Positions 11,078 through 23,300 of a DNA stretch of 64,000 nucleotides are shown one piece after another. The first letter of the stretch is position 1, and every line of letters starts with the position of its first letter. Origin of the DNA: Cristatella mucedo (taxonomy: Eukaryota; Bryozoa; Phylactolaemata; Cristatellidae); NCBI GenBank assembly GCA_009760855.2, contig WPIO01000028.1, positions 1,924,001 to 1,988,000 on the forward strand. The letters are read 5' to 3'. Below the pieces are notes generated by a model. That model saw nothing but the letters and a program-made list of their open reading frames with translations, was not told the DNA's origin and did not search any database. The translations under genes and the position numbers were made by a program.

Positions 11078-11430
11078 TATAAAAAGTGAGATTTAGGTTT
11101 TTGAATTACGGCTCATCTAGAAACCAACCGTCAGACATTGCTTCTTATCGATACTACCAGGAGTTTTGGGCGTTCATGATCGAGGATTGCTTACTTTGCT
11201 TGAGCTGACACTGGAAGAACGCAGGGAGCGTATTCGTTGCTTGCAGTCTTGGGGGAACACTGCCACTCATTCTAACTCAATTTCATCTGTCATGGTAACT
11301 TTCCGAAAAAATTAATACAATTTTTCCCGGCCCGTTTTCGTTGTTTATTACGAAGCCAGCTAAAGCAAACGGCTCAATTGTATTTCAAACTAGCACGACC
11401 ACAATCTATTACGATTTTAAGATAAAGCTA
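11078..11430 (+). pseudogene. type I unit with promoter and exon 1 fused to the 3' UTR
   Basis: TATAAAAA at 11078-11085 and about 200 bases of leader exon are followed directly, near 11285, by the distal 3' UTR ('gtcatggtaactttccg'). The donor, intron, whole CDS and proximal 3' UTR are missing, so this is an internal deletion of the unit. The poly(A) hexamer is mutated (AATACA). Confidence 0.65.
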
Positions 11431-13160
11431 CTGTGAGAACAGGTGGTTGCAGTGCTTTCGTTGAGCATAAACGTGCTAGGCTTCTTGGACGACTGCTGTC
11501 AGTTTTAGAAGTCCAACCGAGCTCCCAAACGACCGTAGAGTATGTGGTGCATGCACTGTATGCAGTGCTAGGAGAACTGACGCTGAGATGGGTCGACTTC
11601 AGGAAAGCAACCTGAAGAGCGTACCCATCATCAGCTTTCTTAGTGGAGCCCGCCGCTGCCTCGCCATGCCTTCGCTGCCGCTTAACCACTCATCCTCAAA
11701 TTTTTCGGCTTATAGAAAGAGGTAAACAGGCCGTGAGCTGCGAAAAGTCTGTGACATGCCACGGTAACCACGAGCCGTCTTAATTAAAACAATCGATAGT
11801 TGCCGACAGGTTTGCACGTTACGACCTGTAAGTTTGTGAATGAAAACCCTGTGCCTTCGCATGGAAAGGAAGTCACTAGCTTTGTGCTAGGCAGCTCAGA
11901 TAAGCCACAAGGTTGCCTTCTTACTTTGCATACATTGCAAGGATTCTAAATATGGCGATGTTTTTAACGCGTATAATTGTTTTTGCTTTCTTTTGAGATG
12001 TAATGCAATAGATGTGATTGCTGCTAACCGCAATACCGAAGGCCAAGTCAAATTGAGACTGTAGTGGCACACTATAAGTGCACCCGCAGCGATGCAACCA
12101 CGCATTCGAAGGCCATCATCCTTATCTTCTAGACATTAAGTTGAGTTTTGGCATATTCATATTGTAAATTTTTTAAAGAATATGCGCCATGTAAGTATGC
12201 AATACTGCTTGCCATAAAGTCGCTTGCTATAGACAAGTGAACCTCCGGAAGAAATCTTTGCTTCGAGCAAGTACAGTCTTACTACATTTTGGGCTGGCAC
12301 TTTTTGTTTCAGTACTATCTAGAAATCCAGACTAACATTCCAACGTCTACTAATGCAAATTTTCAGGCTCTGTCCAAGTAATTTTTTTTAATGCATGCTT
12401 CATTTGAAACTAACTCTAATCAAGCAAGGAATAATCCAGAGGCAGAAGCAGCCACTCAGAGCAATAAAAAGCCGCATCCCTAAAATTAATGTTTAAGAGA
12501 ATCAGTTGCATCGAAGAGTGTAGGTCTAAACGTTAGGTAAAAACCTGCTCTACATCGTCCAGCTCGCTTTTGTCTAGCGATTGGCAGTAAGCTGAAAAGT
12601 ATGTTTCCTTATGTTAGACCACGTGTTCACGAACCGTTGCGATGTAATACGAATCCCAAGCATCTTGAACTTGCCAGTTTGTCGTTAAAATAGGAGCACT
12701 TCAGCTGTAACGTTAAAGTGAAATAACTTTTGAAATTATAACCGAGTAGAGGCGGATTGCACTTAATTGCAGGGCTCAAGATGGCATCTCGTGTTGCGAT
12801 ATTATTGAAAACTTCCGTAGGGCTTGGAGAAGGTGCACATGGAGCGACTGCAGTAAAGCTCATTTTCAAGAACTTTACTTCTGGTTTTCGATCAAGTTAT
12901 ATTCGAAAAAATAAGGACCTTTGTCCTTGGGCAAGCCCCATTGGAGACTACCTCCATCGAGATGTCGCGGAGAAACTGCTGCGGCCCGCTTTTCCAATTG
13001 CATCAAGCAATAGCAAATCTTCAAAAGCCCCAAAATTGAACGGCCACTGATTGTTTTCGACTAAAATTGTACTTATGATTGAGAGAAAACCGAGGGTCAC
13101 TGTGGAGCAGGAAATCCCCGACCTTAAAAATAGCGAAATGTGCGACTCTCTCAAATACAC
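11431..13160. other. type I 3' flank spacer
   Basis: No gene is supported. It is paralogous to spacers at 17.6-19.1, 20.1-20.9, 23.3-25.2 and 44-45.4 kb (shared 'agcaataaaaagccgcatcc'-like segment at 12461 and 'gggcaagccccattggagac' at 12928). The 97-codon frame from 12757 is broken in the other copies. Confidence 0.55.
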
Positions 13161-13164
13161 ACCA

Positions 13165-13375
13165 CCACTCTCTTTCTCTCTCTCTCTCTCTCTCTGTCTC
13201 CCTCTTTCTCTCTTCGTCTCTCTCTATTTCTCTCTCTCTCTCTTTCTCTCACTCTCTTTCTATCACACTCTCTTTCTCTTTCACTTAATCCTTCTCTCTC
13301 CATCTTTGTCCATCTCTCTCGCTCTTGCTCTCTGTATCCCGCAATCTCTCATTCTCTTTCTCTCTCGTGCACGTA
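13165..13375 (+). repeat. CT-rich microsatellite in spacer
   Basis: An imperfect CT tract following the conserved 'gcgactctctcaa' motif. The same motif precedes CT tracts at 25.2, 40.6 and 45.4 kb. Confidence 0.9.
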
Positions 13376-13385
13376 CTCAATATCT

Positions 13386-13990
13386 CATTAATAATAATAA
13401 TATCAATAATAAGGGACTGAATAAAGCACCCTCAGAGAACTCAATCTCTTTCTAGGTGCTTTACATTTGCTGCTAAGGGAAACGCGACTCAATGGTGAGT
13501 AATATAATGTTTGATAGACAACAAAAATAACATGGTTAGGGGTGACAAGCACAGGACCAGTATGCAAATAGGGTTAGGGGCAGCTTGCACAGTGTCAGCA
13601 AGCATAAGCACATGAAGGACAGAGACCCACTAAATGCTGTCCTAAATAGATGTGTTTGTAAGTTCTTTTTTAATGTGGTCAAGTCAGGGGATGTCGTGAT
13701 GCAAGCCGGGAGTGAGTACCAGGCTTTGGGAGCATACGAACTAAATGTACGGTCTCCAAAGAATTTGAGGTTTGTACGAGGTATTGGTAAACTGTAGGAT
13801 TCCGAAAAGCCGGTGGTACGATGCTTGGCCTGGCGGAAGAGTGGATCTGAGAGATAAGCTGGAGCCAAGAATAAAGTGACCTAACAGTGAACGACAAAAC
13901 GTTGAAATCAACCAGTTGACTGGTAGCCAGTGCTGGTCGGCGAAAAGTGGAGTAACGTGACAACTGTGGCACTCACGACAGACAAGCTTA
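13386..13990 (-). mobile_element. LINE family B, 5'-truncated copy
   Basis: The minus strand reads SWLQLISQIHSSARPSIVPP and APKAWYSLPACITTSPDL in broken frames, ending with the family tail and an AAT-rich terminus at about 13386-13410. It lies in the CT-flanking spacer, with the spacer resuming at 'tatcgaagtatctcc' (13998). Confidence 0.8.
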
Positions 13991-14329
13991 GCTGCGTATA
14001 TCGAAGTATCTCCACGGCATATGGATTTCCCGTAATCCCTAAAAAACCTCTTTCTAGATTAAAGGTTTATTCTGACTACCAAACCATCCATTTCCATGAA
14101 AAGAAATTGCAAAGCTTTAGGTGTGCTGACATCATGGGGTCGTATGCCTACAAGTATGAGAGTCCGTGTCACCGCGTTTAGGAAGACATACAGTGGTATC
14201 TGCTGGACGTTTTAACCGTGCTATTGTCGGCCAATCAATTATTAAGACGAATATTAAACTGTGGCCACTAGGGCTCCATTGTAGATTTTATGAAGAAAAG
14301 TGTTTTTGAAAGTGTATCTCCGTCAGTAA
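13991..14329. other. spacer between two LINE copies
   Basis: It matches the post-CT spacer at 40986-41250. No gene is seen. Confidence 0.5.
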
Positions 14330-15625
14330 CTCCACAAAGTCATAAAGACCATGTGGGTGTTACGCAGGAGAGTTTTGTATAGCACACTCACAGCCTAAGC
14401 GGCTTTCGGTACGCATTCGGTAGCCAACAGACTTCGTCTCACGTAACAAAGAGAAAGTGGGAAGCATAGCAGAGTTAGGAGAGCAGTTGAGGTAGTGAGT
14501 AGCATAGATGTAGCAGTTCAGGACCGCTGAAAAAGATGTGCCATAGTCGGCAGTTGGAGAGTAGATGTCGTTGCGTAAGAATTGTGGAAGCGAGTTCCAC
14601 AGTCTAGGACCTGCAGAGCTAAAGCTTCTGTCGCCAACTGTCTTTAAGCTGAGGAACGGGACAGCTAATTTATTGTCCACACAGGACCTGGGGGCGCGAA
14701 CAGGCTGAAACTGATGCAGCAGTTCAGCTAGGTACGAAGGAGCCAAGCCTTGGCGGGCCTTGTGGGTCAGCATAAGAACTTTGCTCTGTATCCTTTGCTC
14801 ATCCGGCAACCATCCTAGCTCTTCCAGCAAAGGAGACACGTGCTCAAACCACTGGGACTTGAAGACGAGCCTTGCAGCCATATTCATAGTCCTCTGTAGT
14901 GGCATAATAGCTTTCTTTGGTAGCCCAGCCAAAAGGGAAGTACAATAATCAAGCCAAGACAGAACTAAAGAGCTAGTTAAATTTTTTACAAGCCACTGTG
15001 GGAGACAGCTTCTAATCTTGGATAGGGATCGGATGTGATGGCTAGCTGTAGAGGCAGTATTCTGAATGAAGCTTTTGAAATTGAGGCAGCTGTCGAACAC
15101 GACACCTAGATTACGAGCACGTGGTGAAGGTCGCACAATAGCATCAACTATTAGAACAGCAAAGCCTTTTAGCCCAGCTACACGCTTAGCGTGTCCTATG
15201 AGCAGCAGTTCGGTTTTATCATCATTTAATTTCAGGAAGTTTTCCGACATCCAGGATCGAATATCGGCAAGGCAAGCATTCAGTTTCTCAGTTGCTGCAG
15301 CAGATTCCGACGGTTTAAATGACAAATACAACTGAGTATCGTCAGTATAGAAGTGATATCCTATTGCATTGGCCTTAATCGCTTTTCCCAGAGGTTGCGT
15401 ATAAATAGAGAACAGCAAGGGACCAAGTACCGACCCTTGAGCGACTCCACGGGTGACCCTTCTCATGTCTGAGACCTGACCCCCACACGACACGGATTGA
15501 ACACGATCGGACAAGTATGATTTAAACCACGCCAGTGCTTCGTCTGCCAGACCGATCTTTGTTTTCAATCGTTCATGCAGAACTTCGTGATCAATGGTGC
15601 TCAGAAAATTTGAAAGAACGATTTA
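14330..15625 (-). mobile_element. LINE family A reverse transcriptase fragment (L2/CR1 clade), 402 open codons
   Basis: On the minus strand the frame stays open from 15568 to 14360, and homology begins slightly upstream (IDHEVLHERLKTKIGLADE). It carries RT motifs in order: GVAQGSVLGPLLFSIYTQPL, FYTDDTQLYLSF (15338-15349 encode Y-T-D-D), NFLKLNDDKTELLLIGHAKR and NLGVVFDSCLNFKSFI. The L2/CR1 C-terminal domain follows (LLEELGWLPDEQRIQSKVLM, SYLAELLHQFQPVRAPRSC, GDRSFSSAGPRLWNSLPQFL). The endonuclease and RT N-terminus are missing, as in a 5' truncation. The usual Tyr-Ala-Asp-Asp is Tyr-Thr-Asp-Asp here. The first codon of the open stretch is TTG, so there is no independent start and this is not a functional gene by itself. 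Confidence 0.9.
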
Positions 15626-15755
15626 TCGAAACAAGATAATGGCTAATGGAGACCACCTAGAAAGTACGGCTAGGTATAGCACATTTTAAATAAATTAAGA
15701 AACTATAGAAGCGTCACAAGCCATAATATGAAGCCATTCCTGGAAAATAAAACAG

Positions 15756-17560
15756 CTGGATGTAAAAACACGATTCCGATTGTTGAATTGACGAATCGTC
15801 GAGAAACCAACGGCTACGGTTTGCTACTAGCGGATGAATTTGGCGTTCACGGTTAAGGATCGCTTACTTTGCCTGAGCTGACACTGCACGAACACACAGC
15901 GTATTTTCTGCTTCAAGTTGGTAGTGCAACACTGTTACTCAGTCTATGGTGCTGCCACAGAGTTCACCAGGTAAGAGGCCTGCATTTGAAAAATTTACGC
16001 AGCTTCGTCGGTGAAAAAGAGATTTTTTAGAACTGATTTGAGATGCAACTTGAGGACAGTTAGCCAGGGCCGTTTTCGGGGCCTACCCCGCATGCTACCG
16101 CACCGTGAAAGCGTGCCGTCGTCGGGCTCTCTTTCTCTCTCAAGCTCTCTCGCTCTCGCTCTCCCTCTATCGCAACACGTGTGTGTTCCACCCTCACTTG
16201 CACTACACTTTAAATTTTGAATTCCGGTGGCGCAACAGGTCAGAATACTGTGGCCGGTATAGGCATAGCAGGCGCAAGCACATAGGCATGTCATATTCTT
16301 CCAAACTAGCCCTATCTATTTGCCGTCATGCTAGTTTGGTATGTAGTAAAGCACTGAAACAATGCTTGACAATGTCAAACCATACAAAGAACTATCTCTG
16401 TGAAGTAGGAGAGCGAGATAAAGCAAAATAAAATTGAACTAATAGTGGCCTCATTTAATCTACCTCTTTGCAGGAATTGAAAAGCTGCTACAGCTGTTTG
16501 GCTGGCTGAAAGACGAAACGGCAGGAGACGGATCAAGACAAGCAGAAACTTGCAGATGAAAACGAGAAGCGATTGAAGATATGATGAAGTTGGATAAAGA
16601 AAATCAGAATTCAGATACAGATATGCTGACGCTGGTTACAGAAACTTGATAAAGAAATGCTAGTTCTGGTTAAAGGAGAGCGGACACTAGCAGCAGAAAT
16701 GCTACAGCTGGCTGATGGAAAGAAGAAGCATGCTAAGAAAAGGCAAACGTTGGCTGAAGAAAATCAGGATTCACCTGAAAAAAGGCTGACGCTAATAACA
16801 CAAAATCAGAAGCTCGTCAAAGAAACAGTAATGATGGCTTCAGAACAGCAGAAACGAGATGAAGATATGCTGATGAAGGCTGACAGAAAGCAGAGGCTGA
16901 CCGAAGATTTTCTGACTCTGGCTTTAGAAAATTGGAAGGTATATACAGAAATTCTATGCTGGCTGAGAAAGAGCTGAACAGTGCTGAAGAAATGCTGAAG
17001 CTGGCTGAAAGAAAGCCGAAGTGAGTTTAAAAACTGCAGTAGATAGGTGAACACATGCTGATTGTGGCTGAAGTGCAGCATTAGCTTCCAAAAGAAATGC
17101 TGACTCTGGCTGGGGAACGCCAGCAACTGTCTTAATGAAAGCAGAAGCCAGCCAGAAAAATGGCTGACGTTGATTAAAGAACAGCTTATCAGCTCTGGCG
17201 CTCAATGAATCTGCCTGCAGCACCTCGTCAGCCAGCCCTGTGATGGCTGCTTCTGGATGCGCGACGACAGCAGCTGAAAACTGGAACGGCTGCATTCTTC
17301 CTACGGGTAGACTGTGTTATCTCTTTCGGCGACGAAGCAACTTCTGCGTGCCGCTTACCTCAGGAAGTCGCTTTCATCAGGAAGTCGCTGGCGAGTTCCC
17401 CCGTCATGGTTACTTTCCGCCGAAACTACTAGAATTTTTCGCTGCCCGTTTCCGTCTTTTTTTTCGAAGCCAGCTAAAGCGTACTACCAAATTAGAATGC
17501 GAGGCAGCGAAACCAGAATTTACCCTGACTTCAAAATTACGCCTACTGGACGTGCAGGGC
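15756..17560 (+). pseudogene. type I coiled-coil unit III, broken
   Basis: The leader exon (to 15970), donor cag|gtaagagg and acceptor ctctttgcag (to 16473) are intact, giving an intron of about 500 bases with a short CT tract. The initiator is lost: the region before 16540 has no MAQD ATG. The frame has stops and shifts near 16575 and 16650. A clean stretch 16657-16956 reads 14-mer repeats (LAAEMLQLADGKKKHAKKRQ and on), then a shift near 16957 moves the repeats to another frame ending at a TGA near 17024. The TATA-like site is TGTAAAAA (15762) and the poly(A) hexamer is mutated. Probably dead. Confidence 0.7.
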
Positions 17561-19135
17561 TTTTGCTGAGCAGAAAAATGGTGGGCTTTTTGCAAAACAA
17601 CCGTCGGTTGTAGGAGCCCCGCCGAGTTCTCCAATGACAATAGTGCACGCAGTCCATTCAGTGCTGGGAGAAGTGACACGGAGCTGAGTTGACTTTGAGA
17701 AAGCAACCGGGAGTGCGTATCCGCCGGCACCTTTCGTTGCTAAGCTCCCAGCTGCCCTGCTTTACCTTCGCTGCCGCTTAATCACTAAGCATCGTATTTC
17801 TCGAGATCTCTAAAGAAGTGAATAGGTCGTGAGCTGCAATAAGTATGCGATTGGCTATGGTAACCGTGACACTTAAGTGAACAATACAATCAATACTTGA
17901 TAGCTCGCTCTGACCTCTATTTTCGGAATATGTTGGCCGTACTTTCGCACGGAAATAGTCACTAACTAATTGCTAGCCTGCACAAATCATTCGTAAGATT
18001 GCCAACCGAGTGTGCATAAATGGATGAGTTCCTTATTAGCCCATCAATTTCGCAATATTAAAGTAATGAAATGCACCTTTATGTCTCGCTAAAGATGTGA
18101 CTGCAGTAAGTTATGGTGCCAATTAATGAGTCAGACTGTGACTACTACCGCAGGGTTATGAGTGCACCTGCAGCTATGCGTCCGAGCCATGGCAGGCCAT
18201 CATCTTAATCTCCTAAGTATTACGTTAAGTTAGACAAAGACATGTATGGAAGACTTAAAGAACTTTCACCTAATAATTATCAATTACTGCATGCCTTAAA
18301 GCCTCTTGCTATATAAGCGAGTACACAGCGAACGAATTTTCACCTCCACGGAGTACGACCTTACTATGCGTTCCATAACATTTTTTCGGTTAATTTCTAT
18401 TATAATTTTTTATGTAATGAAATTACATAGATGTAACTGCAGTAAACCACAATGCCGAAGACAAAGTTAGACAGGGACTATACCGGCAGGGGTATGAGTG
18501 CACCTGCTGCCATTCTGCCGCCCCTTAGCAGGCAGTCATTTAAACCTGCTTCGTTCTAGTGGGTGGCAGTAACCTCTAAAGTAGGTATTCGTACGCCAGA
18601 CTACGTTTTCACGACCAGTTGCGTTGGAATACGAATTCTAAGCGCTTTGAAATTGCCGATTTGTTGCTGAAACGGGAGCACTTTTGCTTGGAACGTCGAG
18701 GTGAAATGTTTGATTGTTGAAATGGCAAACAACTCGAGGTGAATCACTCTCAATTCCAAGGCTCAAGATGGCATACTGTGTTAAGATAATTTTGAGAAAA
18801 ACCACTGGACTTAAAAAATGGTCGTGGGGCACGAAGAAATTAAAGCTCAGTTTTAAGCATATTGCTTTTGATCTTCGAACAAGTGAAATCCGAAAAAAGT
18901 AAGGTCTTACTGTTCTTCGGCAAGCTGCATTGGAGTCCTCCATCTAAATGGGATGGAAAAGTCATGGGGCCCGTATTTTTATTTGCGTCAGGCAGGTAGG
19001 AATTTTTGAAAGCCCGAAATATTTAAGGGCTACTGATTCTTTTAAATGAAACGCCAGCAGTTTGATTCATGATAAAGACAAAAATGGGAGTAATTTTGAA
19101 CGGGTTGTCTGTAACCTTAAAATTGCTGGACCTGT
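17561..19135. other. type I 3' flank spacer
   Basis: No gene is seen. It is paralogous to 11431-13160. It contains two diverged copies of the 'aggccatcatcttaatctcc'-like segment (18195, 18530), consistent with internal duplication. Confidence 0.5.
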
Positions 19136-20110
19136 GAGTCTCTCTCTCTCATTCTCTCTCTATATCTCTCTCTCTCTCTCTCCATGTGCATCTTTGGTCA
19201 AAACTTGCACTACAATTTAAATATTGACTTCAGGTGGCTCCGTTAGTCAGCATACTGTGGCTATTTTAGTCATAGCAGGCACGAGGACGTGAGCAGATCA
19301 TGTTCTTCAAACCAAGTCCCATAGATTTGCCACTATGCTATTGCATCAGGTAGTGAAACAGTTTCTAAAATGCTCGACGATGGTAAAACGTACATGGAAT
19401 TAACTTTGTGAAGTAAGAAAGCGCAAGGAGGCTAATGCTAAATGAACTAAGAGAGGCCTCCTCTCACCTGCCTCTTTGCAGGACTTCATAAGCTGCTACA
19501 ACTGTTTGGCTGGCTGCAGGTCGAAAAGGTTGAAGATGGCTCAAGACGAGCAGAAGCTTTCAGATAGAAACGAAACGCTGATTAAGGATATGATGAATTT
19601 GGCTGACGAAATCAAAAGCTAAACACAGAAATTATAGTTCTAGCTGAAGAAGAGCAGAAACTAACTGCAGAAATGCGTAAGCTGGCAAATAGAAAGCAGG
19701 AGATGGCTAAGATAGGTAAATAAAGAAATGCTAAAGCTTGCCTACGAAGAACAGAAAAAACCCGAAGAAATACTGAAGCTAACTACAAGAAAGTTAAACC
19801 TGACTGAAGACTTTCTGAAGCTGGCTGCATTAAAGCAGACGCGTGTTTAAGAACAACAGAAGATAGGTAAAGAAATTTCGAAGTTGACTGAGGAAATGCA
19901 CAAGGTTTCCAAAGAAATACTGATGCCGGCCAACGAACGTCAGGAGCTGCCTTTGTCAAAGTGGAGGTCGCCCTGAAAAAACGGTGGACATTGGCTAAAG
20001 AACAGCTAATGCCGTATGGCATTCAATAAAGCTGCCTTCACTACCCCATCAGCCTGACCTGCGACAGCTGCTGCTGTCTGTGCAACGACAGCAGCTGAAA
20101 ACCTGGAACA
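19136..20110 (+). pseudogene. type I unit IV, promoterless and frameshifted
   Basis: The spacer CT tract runs straight into the leader-intron CT tract at about 19140-19190, so the promoter and exon 1 are absent. The acceptor cctctttgcag (19471-19481) remains. ATG at 19536 opens MAQDEQKLSDRNETLIKD, but a single-base loss gives a stop at 19620. Later repeats are in other frames with further stops (for example near 19718 and 19848). The C-terminal end (PANERQELP-like) is still visible near 19928. Confidence 0.75.
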
Positions 20111-21125
20111 AGAAGTGACCTGCAAAAATTCTGTGACACGCCACGGTAACCGCGAGCTGTATTTAAGTGAAACAATCAATGGTTGCCGACAGGTTTGCAC
20201 GTTTCGGCCTGTAAGCTTGTCAATGCCTATCCTATGCCTCTGGACTGAGAGGAAGTCACTAGCGTTGGGCTAGCTAGAGCAGATAAGCCACAATTTTGCA
20301 CGCTGATTTTGCATTCGTTACAAGGATTATAAAAAGGGTGATATTTGAACCGCATGTAATTTTTTATGCTTTCTTTTGAGATGTAATGCAATAGATGTGA
20401 TTCCTGTTAACCACAATGCCTAAGGCTAAGTCAGACTGGGATTGCACCGGCACGGTATTGGTGCACCGGCAGATATGCAACTACACCTTGAAAGGCCGTC
20501 ATCTTAATCTTCTCCATATTAAGTCTTGTTTTGGCATGTTCATATAGTTAACAACTTAAAGAATATGCATTTTGTAATTACGTATTATTGCAAGCCATAA
20601 AATCGCTCGCTATAGATAACAGTACCTACCGAAGAAAGTTTCACCTCGAGGAAGTACAATCTCAGTAAATTGTTTGGCTCACGGTTGATTTTTATGTACC
20701 AAAAAGCAATCGAGACTATTCTTCCAACGCCAGCTGACGCACAATTTTAGGCTCTCCTTCAAGAAACTTTTATCGTGCGTGCTTCAGTTGAAACTAACTC
20801 TAATCAAGCGTGAAATAATTCAGCTGCAGAAGCAGCCACTCACAGCAATGAAAAGCCGCATCATACAACTGAACGTTTAAGCGAATCGGCTACGTCGTAG
20901 AGTGTAGGCCTATCATGCAGGTGAAATCTGAGCCGATTCGTCACTCTCACTTTTGTCTAGCAATTGGCTGTAAGCTGAAAAGTACGTATCCGTACGTTAG
21001 CTCAGAAGATTTGAAAGGGCAACTTGTAGAAAAATTATTAGGGCTGACGGGGACCGCCGAGGTAAATACAGCTAGGTATAGCACATTTTTAATAAATGCA
21101 ATAACTGCAAAAAACTCGCTAAATT
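20111..21125. other. spacer and upstream region of unit V
   Basis: No gene is seen. It includes the array-wide spacer and, from 21010, the promoter-proximal block shared with 41300-41400. A deletion of about 60 bases relative to unit VII removes the TATA-box position near 21110. Confidence 0.5.
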
Positions 21126-21332
21126 CCGGATATTGACTTGACGAATCATCTACAAACCAACGGTCAGGCATTGCTGCAGTTTGATACTATCGGATAACTT
21201 GGGCGTTCGTGGTCAAGGACGGCTGACTTTGCTTGAGCTCACGCTGCAAGAACGCGTCGAGCCTATTCGTTGCTTCCAGTCGGTAGTGCAACGGTGTCAC
21301 TCAGTCTAGGGTGCTGTTGTAGAGTGCACAAG
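21126..21332 (+). other. leader exon 1 of unit V (approximate start)
   Basis: It aligns with the leader exons of units I, VII and VIII and ends cacaag|gtaagagg at 21332. It is non-coding. Confidence 0.6.
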
Positions 21333-22099
<767 letters not shown>

Positions 22100-22151
22100 G
22101 ACTTGAAAAGCTGCTACAGCTGTTTAGCTGGCTGAAGGAGAAAAGGCGAAG

Positions 22152-22934
22152 ATGGCTCAAGACAAGCAGAAGCTCGATAAAGAAATGCTGGAGCTGGCTG
22201 CAGAACACGGGGAACTGCTTGCTGATACGATAAAGGTGGCTAAAGAAAAGCATGAGCTCATTAAACAAATGCTGAAACTGGCTGACGAAAAGCAAAAGCT
22301 AGCTGTAACATTTCCTACGCAGGCTGACGAAACGACGATGCTAAGTGAACAAAGGCTGAATCTGGCGAAGGAAAAGCTGGCGTTGGCTGAAGAAAAGGGG
22401 AATTCAGCTATAGACGTGCTCGCTAAAAAAAAGCAAAACCTAGCTGAAGAATTGCTGAAGCTTGCTGGAAGAACGCAGAAGTTGGTTAATACTACACACA
22501 AGTTGGCTGCAAAAAAGCAGAGTTTAGCTAAAGAAATGCTCATGCAGGCCATAGAAAATCAGAAGTTATTCCAACAAGACCTGGTTTTGTTGCAAGAAAA
22601 CCAGAAAGTAGATGAAGAAATTCTGAATCCGGCTAAACGAAAGCGGAAGATAAATGACGACATTCTGAAACTGGCTGCAAGAAACCAGAAGGTATATGTA
22701 GAAATGGTAATTCCGGCTGAAGAAGAGCAGAAACTAGCTATAGAACTTTTGAATCTGGTTGTAAGACAGCTGAAGCTGGCTGAAGAGTTTCCGAAGCTGG
22801 CTGAAGAACAGCAGAAATGTATTGAAAAACAGCAGAAGAACGGTATGGACATTTTTGAGGTGGCTGCGGAACTTTTCAAGCTTTATAAGGAAACACTGAA
22901 GCTGATCAATGAACCGCAGAAACCGCTTCAATGA
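22152..22934 (+). CDS. type I coiled-coil repeat protein, unit V (260 aa)
   Basis: The frame is open for 260 codons from MAQDKQKLDKE to NEPQKPLQ. It is collinear with the unit I protein without any indel over about 258 residues. It has the same run of about 17 14-residue repeats (MLKLADEKQKLA-type), the same atypical repeat at residues 54-67 (FPTQADETTMLSEQ) and the same lone Cys at 223 (EEQQKCIEKQ). No signal peptide, membrane helix or Trp is seen, and it is rich in Lys and Glu. An in-frame TAG about 30 bases upstream sets the ATG as the start, and its context is strong. The leader splice sites and AATAAA are intact, but the TATA position is deleted. Long-term maintenance of length and frame among dead siblings suggests selection (inference). 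Family and function unknown. Confidence 0.8.
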   Translation: MAQDKQKLDKEMLELAAEHGELLADTIKVAKEKHELIKQMLKLADEKQKLAVTFPTQADETTMLSEQRLNLAKEKLALAEEKGNSAIDVLAKKKQNLAEELLKLAGRTQKLVNTTHKLAAKKQSLAKEMLMQAIENQKLFQQDLVLLQENQKVDEEILNPAKRKRKINDDILKLAARNQKVYVEMVIPAEEEQKLAIELLNLVVRQLKLAEEFPKLAEEQQKCIEKQQKNGMDIFEVAAELFKLYKETLKLINEPQKPLQ

Positions 22935-23300
22935 AAGTTGAGGCAGTCCTGCAAAACGGCTGACGTAGGCTAGCTATAGTTAACGAGCTCTGGCATTCAA
23001 TAAAGCTGCATTCAGCACCTCGACGACCAGTCTTGCGACGACTGCTACTGGATGTGCAACTAGAGCAACTGAAATAACTACAATACCTGCAGCCTTTCGA
23101 CGATTAGACTGCTGAATCGCTTTCAGCGACTAAGCTACCTCTGATTGCCCGTTACATCAGGAAGTCTTGGGTGAGTTCACCTGTCAAGGTCTTTATCAGA
23201 CGAAGCTAATAAATTCTTTCGCCTCCCATTTTCGTCTTTTGTTTTCCGAAGCCAGCTAAGGCGAACCGCCTTGTTACAATGCGAGGCAGCGAAACCACAA
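22935..23300 (+). other. 3' UTR of unit V
   Basis: It carries the array-wide 3' element (23150-23215) and the poly(A) signal. Confidence 0.6.
23208..23213 (+). terminator. poly(A) signal AATAAA, unit V
   Basis: A perfect hexamer homologous to 1973-1978. Confidence 0.7.

Noticed and set aside
12757-13050. 97-codon frame in spacer
   Set aside because: The same spacer at 18.8, 24.9, 40.3 and 45.1 kb does not keep the frame.
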